Assembly: GCF_023283985.1 (NCBI RefSeq)
Contig: NZ_JAKIKU010000003.1
Span: 124,001-188,000, forward strand
Source of the DNA: Shewanella electrodiphila
Lineage (GTDB): Bacteria > Pseudomonadota > Gammaproteobacteria > Enterobacterales > Shewanellaceae
Reading direction: 5' to 3'
DNA: 64,000 bases
The position numbers were made by a program, and so were the translations under genes. Positions 46,065-54,284 of the stretch are shown here, piece by piece. Below the pieces are notes generated by a model, which had not been told where the DNA came from, ran no database searches, and saw only the letters and a program-made list of their open reading frames with translations. The stretch's first letter is position 1, and the number at the start of each line of letters is the position of its first letter.

Positions 46065-47512
46065 TGACACATAAAAAATCTATCATCTCCTGCGCACTAT
46101 TATTGACAAGTTTAGTCAGTGTTACTGCAATGGCTAAAACAACGTATATACCCAAAGGGTATGCGATTGAAACCATTGCCACGCCGGATAACGTTCGATT
46201 TCATGCAACGGGATTAGATATTAATGCTAAAGGAGATGTCTTTGTCGCGACACGATTTGGCGATGTTTGGCAATACAGTGGCAATGTTTGGTCAAAATTC
46301 GCTGATGGCTTTCATGAACCTACAGGGCTGTTGTGTGATGATGATGGCAGCATTATTGTGGCACATAAGCCTGAATTGACCCGTTTGGTTGATAACGATA
46401 ATAACGGCGTTGCGGATGAATATATACGTTTAGCTGATGGTTGGGAATTTCATGACAATTACCATGAATTTAACTTTGGTCCAGTCAAAGATGCTAAAGG
46501 TAATTATTATGGCACCCTAAACTTAGGCCACGGCGTACCTGATGCGCTCGCCTTAGGAGCCATGGACAGCGGTGGAGGATATCGCGGTTGGGCGTATAAA
46601 GTGACCCCTGAAGGCAAATTTATACCCTTCGCTTCTGGTTTACGCTCTCCAGCAGGGATCGGGATTAGTCCGGATGACGAGGTATTTTTTACCGACAACC
46701 AAGGCGATTGGGTTGAGACATCAAAATTACACTTACTAGAACAAGATAAATTTTACGGCCACCCCGTTCCACTAAGAGACCACCCTGACTTTGGTTTAGA
46801 TAAAGTCCGTGATAATCGCAACAATTTCAATATGTTCGATAAACTCAGAGAAAAACCCGTGGTGTGGATCCCCCACAATGAAGTGGCTAATTCTCCCGGC
46901 AACCCCGAATGGGATGTCACAAAAGGTAAGTTTGGACCGTTTGAAGACCAAATATTTATTGGCGATCAAACTCAATCTAATATTTTTAGAGTGATGCTTG
47001 ATAAAGTGAATGGGAAATATCAAGGCGCTGTGATTAACTTTATTGATGGCTTTCAAAGTGGCAATATTCGGCTCAAGTTTGACCCTCTAGGTCAATTATG
47101 GGTAGGTCAAACAGCCAGAGGATGGCACTCAAAAGGCGGTAAACCTTTTGGTTTAGAGAAAGTCGTCTGGAACGGTGATATGCCATTTGAATTACTTGAT
47201 ATGAAGTTAACCAATACCGGTTATCGATTAACATTTACCGAACCACTTGATCCGAATACGGTGGTTGCTGAACATTTCAAAGTGCATGAATATAATTATG
47301 TATACACCAATAAATACGGTTCAGATAAGCACAACATTCAAACCTTACCAGTAACTAACGTCATACTATCACCAGATAATAAGTCTGTTGATATCAGTTT
47401 AGCGTTAACCAAAGGCAAAGTCGTGGTGGTTGAGTTTGATGATTTACTTAATCGTATGAAAGACTCTCCTTCAGTCACTAAGGTATATTACACCTTAAAT
47501 GAGTTACTCTGA
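46064..47512 (+). CDS. Exported sugar-dehydrogenase-like six-bladed propeller
   Basis: A 482-residue exported protein (signal to TAMAKT, about residue 24). A propeller of the soluble glucose/sorbosone dehydrogenase type is suggested by GLDINAKGDVFVATRFGDVW, SGLRSPAGIGISPDDEVFFTDNQGDW and FIGDQTQSNIFRV. Relatives in Planctomycetes and related bacteria are fused to cytochrome c; here the heme domain is in the coupled upstream gene. It lacks CxxCH itself. A C-terminal beta-sandwich of ~90 residues follows. PQQ dependence and substrate are inferred and not shown. Confidence 0.78.
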   Translation: MTHKKSIISCALLLTSLVSVTAMAKTTYIPKGYAIETIATPDNVRFHATGLDINAKGDVFVATRFGDVWQYSGNVWSKFADGFHEPTGLLCDDDGSIIVAHKPELTRLVDNDNNGVADEYIRLADGWEFHDNYHEFNFGPVKDAKGNYYGTLNLGHGVPDALALGAMDSGGGYRGWAYKVTPEGKFIPFASGLRSPAGIGISPDDEVFFTDNQGDWVETSKLHLLEQDKFYGHPVPLRDHPDFGLDKVRDNRNNFNMFDKLREKPVVWIPHNEVANSPGNPEWDVTKGKFGPFEDQIFIGDQTQSNIFRVMLDKVNGKYQGAVINFIDGFQSGNIRLKFDPLGQLWVGQTARGWHSKGGKPFGLEKVVWNGDMPFELLDMKLTNTGYRLTFTEPLDPNTVVAEHFKVHEYNYVYTNKYGSDKHNIQTLPVTNVILSPDNKSVDISLALTKGKVVVVEFDDLLNRMKDSPSVTKVYYTLNELL

Positions 47513-47570
47513 TATTTCATTGCCGAGTATGTCATTGAAGTGATTTAGCATTAATAACACTCTGTCACCT

Positions 47571-47610
47571 CCCCTAGCTGTACTTGCTCAAGAAGCCGTT
47601 CAGCTAGGGG
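47571..47610. terminator. Inverted repeat between convergent genes
   Basis: CCCCTAGCTG (47571-47580) and CAGCTAGGGG (47601-47610) form a perfect 10-bp stem with a 20-base loop between the dehydrogenase-like and TonB receptor genes. No T-run follows, so it is a possible bidirectional terminator or a simple dyad. Confidence 0.45.
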
Positions 47611-47628
47611 ATTATATTCATCTTACCA

Positions 47629-49497
47629 TTACCACGCCAGCCAGTTTACCTTAACGCCTAAACCCTGTTCAGGACCTGCAAAACCAATCGCATAATAGTA
47701 TTTTTTGTCTAAAGCGTTGGTCACGAAAAAATCAATATCAAACCCTTCATTGACTTGCCAGTTAGCACTGAGGTCAACTTTATAATAAGAAGATAATATT
47801 GCCGTACTGAAGTCACCGCCATGTAAACTGGTGGCCGATGATTCGCCGATATAGTTGGCTGAAATATAAGCTGAGAAATCATCAGTCCATTGTAAGTGTA
47901 AACTAGCGCCGCCCTGCCACTGTGGTCTGCCCGATAATAATTCACCTTCTCCCGCTTGCACATCGGCATAGGTTGCATTCGCACCTAAGGTACTGCTTGA
48001 CGTTAAATCCGTTGATAAAATCAGCTCCGCACCTTGGGTTTTCACTGAAGCGCGATTGACTAAGGAAAACGTTTCGCTATCAAAATCAATCAGGTTTTTA
48101 TAGTGGTAATCAAATACTGCTAAGCTAATATCGACTTGCTCACTTGCCCACTCTACACCTAGGTCAACATTGGTGGCCGTTTCAGGTAGCAGTTCAGTAT
48201 TGCCTATCATGTTATTACCCAGAGCATAAAGGCTAGGCAATTTAAACGACTCACCAGTGTTAGCAAACAACCTAAGGTTGTTAGTCATAGGATAATTAAC
48301 CCCTAGCTTCCAGGTCGTTTCATTATCGCTGTCTTCAGGTTTATCTAAACGGACACCCAGAAAAAGACTCGCTTCAGCGATATCAACTTTCGCGTCGATA
48401 AAGCCGGCTACATTAGTTCTTGATAGTCGATAATTGGTTGGTACTTGTTGCCCAAACATTTCGAGATAACCAGACGTTTCACCGTTTTCATCTTTATAAT
48501 CCATCCCGACAGTTGCTGACACATTATCAACCGACACCGCATTTAACCAACGGAATTTACTCACCGTATAATCATTTTCAGTAAACGCTGGAGGCGCCAT
48601 AAAATAGGGGGCAATACCCGGCGACGTCAAACTATCGTCTGTGGCGAGATGTTCTAATTGCAAAGACATTTGATAGTCTTCATTGATGTTAATTTGATGG
48701 CGAAGACTCGCACTCAAGGTTTGGCCTTCTTTACGCTCTTTGGTGGTATCTTCTGCAAATTCAGCCCCCCCACTTTGATCTGGAAATGCACTATTTTGAT
48801 AGTCGGAAAATCGTATGTTGAGCTGGGTAGCACTGCTATCAGTTAATGTTAATTTCCCTTGTAAGGCAGCCTCTGCCAGTCTTTGACTGTCACCCGCGGC
48901 TTGCTCATCGGTATCAATACCGTTTAACGCGAGATTCCAGCCGCCAAAACCCGTTTTAAATGTCGCCGATTTTTGCCCATCATTGAGGTAACCAACAGAC
49001 ACCTTGCCACCCTCTTGTTGCTCATCAAAAGTAATAAAATTGATGACACCAGCAAGGGCATCAGAACCATAAATCGATGACTGCGCACCTTTGATCACTT
49101 CTACACGTGCAATTGTGTCTTTACCTAGGGTTGATAAATCAAAGCTACCACCACGGGAATCTAAAGGATTGTTCACTTGAACGCCATCTATCTGAATAAT
49201 GACAAAGTTTGACTCGGCGCCACGCAAGAATATCTCTTGGATATTACCTGATTTATTAATGGTGATACCTGGAACTTGGGCTAAGACATCTAACGCAGTG
49301 TTACCCACAACAGAAGCAATATCCGCTTTATTCATAAGAGACACTGAACTAGGCATACTGTTTTTGTCGATGGGATTAAATTGTCCATAAACACTGATGG
49401 TTTCAATCTTTGAGCTTACGTTACTCTCAGCCCATACATAACTTGTAGTCGCAAATCCTATAGCGACGAATAAGGCATTAAACTTCATTTTTTTCAT
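47629..49497 (-). CDS. TonB-dependent receptor, BtuB-like size
   Basis: A 622-residue outer-membrane receptor. Signal to VWAE (~residue 24), TonB-box-like KIETISVYGQF, plug (ASVVGNTALDVLAQVPGI, IFLRGAESNFVIIQIDGVQVNN, SIYGSDALAGVINFIT) and beta-barrel ending in aromatic KVNWLAW. Length and plug resemble vitamin B12/cobalamin receptors, so it may import B12 or another small ligand. In this locus it could instead carry a small oligosaccharide. No riboswitch was recognised in its leader. Confidence 0.9.
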   Translation of the reverse strand: MKKMKFNALFVAIGFATTSYVWAESNVSSKIETISVYGQFNPIDKNSMPSSVSLMNKADIASVVGNTALDVLAQVPGITINKSGNIQEIFLRGAESNFVIIQIDGVQVNNPLDSRGGSFDLSTLGKDTIARVEVIKGAQSSIYGSDALAGVINFITFDEQQEGGKVSVGYLNDGQKSATFKTGFGGWNLALNGIDTDEQAAGDSQRLAEAALQGKLTLTDSSATQLNIRFSDYQNSAFPDQSGGAEFAEDTTKERKEGQTLSASLRHQININEDYQMSLQLEHLATDDSLTSPGIAPYFMAPPAFTENDYTVSKFRWLNAVSVDNVSATVGMDYKDENGETSGYLEMFGQQVPTNYRLSRTNVAGFIDAKVDIAEASLFLGVRLDKPEDSDNETTWKLGVNYPMTNNLRLFANTGESFKLPSLYALGNNMIGNTELLPETATNVDLGVEWASEQVDISLAVFDYHYKNLIDFDSETFSLVNRASVKTQGAELILSTDLTSSSTLGANATYADVQAGEGELLSGRPQWQGGASLHLQWTDDFSAYISANYIGESSATSLHGGDFSTAILSSYYKVDLSANWQVNEGFDIDFFVTNALDKKYYYAIGFAGPEQGLGVKVNWLAW

Positions 49498-49653
49498 TTA
49501 TTTACCTATTTTTATACCATACTTTTATTGATTAAATATTTTGATTAGAACCTGTTAGAAGACCACTCATTACATAATAACCAAACACAATGGTGACTCC
49601 CCATGCCTAGATAAATTGATTACACTAATGAGGGATGTTTATCATCTTTGAAT

Positions 49654-50649
49654 TCAGTCTTGATTGAGGGTGAATACACGCTTTTGAGATTTGTTTTTCG
49701 ATGGAAAATCATCGGGGATAGTTTGAGATACTTTACCTGTAGCTGACCACTCTACACCACGCAAGAAAGTGGTTATAAAACCAACACTTTCAAAGGCGGC
49801 ACTCCCATGACCCAGTGTGGTGTGGAAAATACGCCCTTGCCCATAATGAACCGTCATTAGCATAGGTTCATGCTTTCCTGTGCCTTTTTGGTCTTTAGTG
49901 CAGTGAGCGGTTGCTAATATGGTTATGTTTTCTGCAGGCCCTCGCAATCGTCCATAACACTCGTCTTTGGTGTGCATCCATATAGCGGGTAACCCCTCCA
50001 CAATGGGGTGCTCTGCTCGGGTGGTAATCTGTAATTCATGTTGTTTACCATGGGTGCCACCACTGCCTTTTTGAGTTTCACGGATTAATTTCCCCTTTTC
50101 ATCATAATAAAGATAAGGCCCATTTGATTCATCTCGTCCGCCCCAGCCCCCTAGACCAATCATTTTATTAAAGGCTAACCACTGCGGAAAGGTGTTATCG
50201 GCCGCATGAACCGAGACAAATCCTCCCCCGTTTTCCATATACGTTTCAAATGCATCTTGGGTACCTTTGCTCCAGGAAGCGGCTTTGAAGCCTAAATTTG
50301 AAATAACGACATCGTAATCACTAAAATTAGGATTAAAACTCAAATCTTTTTCGGGGGTGCTGACATGAAATTGACTATTATCACTATGAAGGTCGTAGTA
50401 TTGCGACTCTGATTCTCCTTTCCATGTCGGTTTAGTTCGATAAACATCCACAGTAAACAGGTCACTATCTTCTAAATACTGTTTCATCATGACAGTAGAT
50501 TTCGGCCAAACAGTATGATTATTTTGGCCATCAAGAATGAGCGCGTTAAGTTTACTTATATTTGTATCAGTAATAACACTTGCTGTCGCATTTGAACTAG
50601 CACAAGACACGCACATCATTAGCGTAACAATTGAGATGGTTTTATTCAT
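49654..50649 (-). CDS. Exported ThuA-like domain protein
   Basis: A 331-residue protein with a signal peptide (to about residue 22; a lipobox-like MMCVSCASS is also present, so it may be a lipoprotein). The ThuA fold is clear: NALILDGQNNHTVWPKST, DYDVVISNLGF, ENGGGFVSVHAADNTF, GGTHGKQHELQITTR, EHPIVEGLP and YGQGRIFHTTLGHG. ThuA is linked to keto-sugar metabolism in the trehalose pathway of rhizobia. Here it stands alone on the minus strand, close to the oxidoreductase/isomerase genes. Confidence 0.88.
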   Translation of the reverse strand: MNKTISIVTLMMCVSCASSNATASVITDTNISKLNALILDGQNNHTVWPKSTVMMKQYLEDSDLFTVDVYRTKPTWKGESESQYYDLHSDNSQFHVSTPEKDLSFNPNFSDYDVVISNLGFKAASWSKGTQDAFETYMENGGGFVSVHAADNTFPQWLAFNKMIGLGGWGGRDESNGPYLYYDEKGKLIRETQKGSGGTHGKQHELQITTRAEHPIVEGLPAIWMHTKDECYGRLRGPAENITILATAHCTKDQKGTGKHEPMLMTVHYGQGRIFHTTLGHGSAAFESVGFITTFLRGVEWSATGKVSQTIPDDFPSKNKSQKRVFTLNQD

Positions 50650-51046
50650 GATATTTCCATTGATAAAAAACTGATATAAAAGATACTTTATGTATTAGAT
50701 AAATATGTACCACACCAACTCCCCCCTTCTTAAACAGGCATAAAAGAGGAAGCTAAATAACACTTAATAACGCTTAATAAAATTGAATTAATATCAATTT
50801 TTTTGTATTTAATAATCTAAATTTATTCACTCACTCATCAATACATAATGCTGCAGTTTTTAAATCTCACTCATATTATTAACAAATATACTGATGTCAT
50901 TAATAACTGCTTTTGTATTGATTTTAAATAAGCCGCATTACAATATATCGTTAATATAAGGGGCTATAAGTCATTGAACTTATAACCCCGAGTCAATATT
51001 CGTTAAACAAAATATTAAGAAAACCTTTAAGGCAGAACCGCAACGA
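50650..51046. other. Intergenic region upstream of ThuA-like gene
   Basis: 397 bp, AT-rich. It includes the hairpin at 50960-50989 that follows GH2 C. No gene or clear operator was recognised. Confidence 0.5.
50960..50989 (-). terminator. Hairpin after GH2 C, probable terminator
   Basis: A 12-bp stem with one mismatch (GGGGCTATAAGT / ACTTATAACCCC) and a 6-base loop, 58 bp past the GH2 stop. The minus-strand downstream stretch is AT-rich with only a short T-run. Confidence 0.5.
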
Positions 51047-53584
51047 TTAATCAGTAGTGTTAATCATCACTGATTGATCTTTTAGCCCTTTTATACGAGC
51101 AGTAACCATGACCTGACTAGCCTTCATATTAGCTTGAACCATCGCTATAGTACGTCCTTTCGCGGTTACAATCGATTGGCTTTGAAAATCTTGAACATTA
51201 TCAGGTGCACCATTATCAACACCTAACCATCTAGCATCACCTTGCAACTCAAAGGTTACTTGAGCATTTTCGGTTAAAACAGCTCTACCTTGTTTATCAT
51301 GTAATTGCACTACAAGATGACTAACATCGTAACCGTTAGCAGTTAATTCAACGCGATCTGGTGTTAAGCTGAAACCTACAACTTCACCAGTCGTTTCCAT
51401 TGTGGCTTCAATTTCTTGACCTTCAAATCCGGTTTTAGCCGTTAAGGTACCTGACTGATATGGCACAACCCAACGGAAAATCCTATCAGGTGCTTCAGAC
51501 ATACTGCGAGAACCCAATGATTCGCCATTTAAAAATAACTCAACAATCGAATGATTAGAGGCGACTTCGACTAAAATAGGTGCGTCTATTTGATAATTCC
51601 AATGCATATTAGAATCGCGCCAGCGATAGCTTCGGTTACCACTTGGCGTCGCCAAACCTGATAGTTTATCAACATCAAAACCAGAATCTTTCAGCGGCAG
51701 TGTACCTAAAGAGATAAATGGCTCATTTACCCAGATGCTTTTGAAATAATTCCAGCCTTGTAACTTAAAACCAGCTAAGTCTAAAATGTCACCCCAACCG
51801 CTTTTATGTGGCCACTTTTGGTGGCGTTCACCCATGTAATCGATGCCGGTCCACATAAATTGACTAAATACACCAGGTTGTTCTAGTACATTTTTCCAGT
51901 CATCCCATGTACCAGGGTTTTCATTGATAGTAATTAGCTTGTCTGGGAAATGGGTTTGTCCCCAAGGAATGATGTTATTTCGGTAGCTGTAGCCGACAAT
52001 ATCAACTGCATCAGCATAACCACTAATATGGCTAATTTGTGGCATGATAAAGTTTGCTGTCGTCGGACGTGTAGTGTCTAACTCTTTAACCCATGTATTC
52101 AATTTTTTCGCTGTTTCAGCTAATCGATATTGTCCTTCATCAGAATCTTCATAACGTTGTTTCAACTCCTCTGGAGTATATTTCGGTGTCCCTTTCCAAA
52201 ATCGAGGTTCGATTTTAGTTGGATCTTCTGTGCCTTTCCAAAAGCCGGTTACGTGACGATAATTGACATAGGCCCATTCAATTTCATTTCCTATACTCCA
52301 TTGAAAAACACTTGGATGATTTCTATCTCGCAACATGGTGCGTGTTAAATCACTTTTTGCCGAATCTTGAAAATGCTCAACGTAGCCACGAGTGATGTAA
52401 TCATCATGACGTTCGTTCATGTTTAAACGTTTGTCTTTAGCATAATCAAACTCATCAAAAAACTCATTCTGAACTAACAAGCCCATTTCATCACATAAGT
52501 CTAAAAATTCCTGTGAAAATGGATTGTGCGCTGTGCGAACTGCATTTACCCCAGCCTCTTTTAATGCTTGAAAACGTCGTCGCCAAACATCTTTTGGAAC
52601 GGCGGCTCCCACTAAACCAGCATCATGGTGTATGGACACACCTTTTACCAAGGTCGCTTTTCCGTTTAAATAAAAGCCTTTATTGAGTTCAAATTTCAAC
52701 TCACGAATACCAAAAGGGGTGGTATAGGTATCAATGACCTTTTCGCCTAGCAAAATGGTAGTAATGGCCTGATACATATTCGGCGTGTCGATATCCCAGA
52801 GTTTGGGATTACTCACTGTGAGTTCTTGTTCTATTAACTTGCTTTTATGAGATGAAATACGACTCTTATCAACAGTAGTCGCAACGACATTACCTACATT
52901 ATCAACAATGTGAGTACGAAGCATAAACGATTTTTTATCTTCGTTATCGTTTTCAACATTCACTTCAATATTAATTGTCGCTTGCTGTGCACTCACCTCG
53001 GGGGTGGTGATGAATGTTCCCCAAATGGGAATGTGTAATTTATCAACGGTAATGAGTTTCACATTGCGATAAATACCACTGCCGGTATACCAACGACTGT
53101 CACCATAACGCGAATGATCAACATGCACAGTAATGACGTTGTTGCTACCATCTGTTTTCAGATGATCAGTTAAGTTGAAATGAACGGGTGAATACCCATA
53201 AGGGTTTTGTCCTAAACGCTGACCATTAAGCCAAAATGTCGCGTTGTTATAAACGCCGTCAAATAAAATATAGCTATTGGAACGCTTTGGATCAGCAGGT
53301 GTTTTAAAATGCTTTTGATAAATCCCAACACCACCGGGTAAATAACCTGTAGCCCCCTCTAGAGACTCATCAAACGACGCTTCCACACTCCAATCATGGG
53401 GTAGCCTTACATCACGCCAGTCAGTATCTTCCAAAGGTACTGTCTTAGGTAACCCGGTATTTTCAACAAGGGTAAACCTCCAATTAAAGTTAAAATCTAC
53501 GGATCGGCTATGCTCACTCGCCATGACAATTGTTGTGTTTAACAAGCACAACATAAGCAGCCCCAATTGCTTAACTATATTCAA
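51047..53584 (-). CDS. GH2 glycoside hydrolase C (beta-galactosidase-like)
   Basis: An 845-residue exported GH2 enzyme (signal to MASEH, about residue 23). Domain order as in GH2: jelly roll (GVGIYQKHFKTP, SYILFDGVYNNATFWLNG), Ig-like, TIM barrel (KGVSIHHDAGLVGAA), C-terminal Ig-like domains. The acid/base is Glu ~434 (WSIGNEIEW) and the likely nucleophile Glu ~555 (TINENPGTW, unusual because the common form is SE). Start codon TTG, 7 bases after GGGAG. It is followed by the mutarotase gene upstream on the same strand but with 83 bp between. Confidence 0.9.
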   Translation of the reverse strand: MNIVKQLGLLMLCLLNTTIVMASEHSRSVDFNFNWRFTLVENTGLPKTVPLEDTDWRDVRLPHDWSVEASFDESLEGATGYLPGGVGIYQKHFKTPADPKRSNSYILFDGVYNNATFWLNGQRLGQNPYGYSPVHFNLTDHLKTDGSNNVITVHVDHSRYGDSRWYTGSGIYRNVKLITVDKLHIPIWGTFITTPEVSAQQATINIEVNVENDNEDKKSFMLRTHIVDNVGNVVATTVDKSRISSHKSKLIEQELTVSNPKLWDIDTPNMYQAITTILLGEKVIDTYTTPFGIRELKFELNKGFYLNGKATLVKGVSIHHDAGLVGAAVPKDVWRRRFQALKEAGVNAVRTAHNPFSQEFLDLCDEMGLLVQNEFFDEFDYAKDKRLNMNERHDDYITRGYVEHFQDSAKSDLTRTMLRDRNHPSVFQWSIGNEIEWAYVNYRHVTGFWKGTEDPTKIEPRFWKGTPKYTPEELKQRYEDSDEGQYRLAETAKKLNTWVKELDTTRPTTANFIMPQISHISGYADAVDIVGYSYRNNIIPWGQTHFPDKLITINENPGTWDDWKNVLEQPGVFSQFMWTGIDYMGERHQKWPHKSGWGDILDLAGFKLQGWNYFKSIWVNEPFISLGTLPLKDSGFDVDKLSGLATPSGNRSYRWRDSNMHWNYQIDAPILVEVASNHSIVELFLNGESLGSRSMSEAPDRIFRWVVPYQSGTLTAKTGFEGQEIEATMETTGEVVGFSLTPDRVELTANGYDVSHLVVQLHDKQGRAVLTENAQVTFELQGDARWLGVDNGAPDNVQDFQSQSIVTAKGRTIAMVQANMKASQVMVTARIKGLKDQSVMINTTD

Positions 53585-53667
53585 TTTTTTACTCCCTTTT
53601 ATTAATCCTGTTCGTTATAGCCTTTATAAATTATTCAGTTCGCTCTCAGTGCTTTAACTGGATTTAA

Positions 53668-54027
53668 TCAGATTCGCGCACTTTTTAAATCATAAATTTT
53701 ATCCATTTTTACCCACTTCTCACCCGGCGCAGCACTCTTCAGTGGTTGTTGGTATTTCCACATCAGCGCTTCCCACTCATCACTTTTCTGTTTACCTAAC
53801 GCTGTTAACGGTGGTTTATTGGGGTCAAAACCTATTTTAGTTTCCATAATCATGAATAATCGATTATCAACTCGGTAAATTTCCATGTCTAAAATCCCCA
53901 GTTCACGCATATTCTGAGTGATTTGCGGCCAAGCATTTTCAGGCTTATGGTGCGCTATATATTGCTCAATTAAATCTTGATCTTGTTTTAAATCTAACGC
54001 TAAGCAATAGCGTAAACGGCCATCCAT
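53668..54027 (-). CDS. L-rhamnose-mutarotase-family protein
   Basis: A 119-residue cytoplasmic protein of the RhaM/DUF718 family (RYCLALDLKQDQDLIEQYIAHHK, then MEIYRVDNRLFMIMET). RhaM interconverts alpha and beta anomers of L-rhamnose, and relatives act on L-fucose; family features such as YHxxVWPE are seen as HHKPENAWPQ. The ATG at 54027 with AAGGGAAC is chosen over an upstream one. It is divergent from sulfatase 6 across a region with phased repeats. The presence of this family is the best hint at a 6-deoxy-L-sugar substrate. Confidence 0.85.
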   Translation of the reverse strand: MDGRLRYCLALDLKQDQDLIEQYIAHHKPENAWPQITQNMRELGILDMEIYRVDNRLFMIMETKIGFDPNKPPLTALGKQKSDEWEALMWKYQQPLKSAAPGEKWVKMDKIYDLKSARI

Positions 54028-54080
54028 AACAGTTCCCTTAATTAAATAAATACATTGATAAGTAAAAAGCCATAATGTAC

Positions 54081-54137
54081 ATATGAAAATACACTTTAAT
54101 ATGTAAAAATACAGCAACTAGATATAAAAATACAGCC
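54081..54137. promoter_or_regulatory. Three phased direct repeats in divergent promoter region
   Basis: The box (T)AAAAATACAGC occurs as TGAAAATACAC (54084), TAAAAATACAGC (54104) and TAAAAATACAGC (54125). The spacing of 20 and 21 bases is two DNA turns, so all boxes face the same side. This is typical of AraC-type activator sites. The place between the mutarotase and sulfatase 6 genes suggests control of one or both. Confidence 0.6.
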
Positions 54138-54284
54138 AAAGAGAGAGATAATCATAATCAAAGTATTTTTATCCCTAGAACATATCAAGTACAGAGGGAA
54201 CGAACACGCTATTGAAGAACTGCTGGTTTTGATGCTTGAGGTTCTTTTTAGGTCACGGAAACATTTTGCCAAAGAGAAAATAAA

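Noticed and set aside
47629..49497. Cobalamin riboswitch upstream of the BtuB-like receptor
   Set aside because: The leader is short and AT-rich and no B12-box was found.
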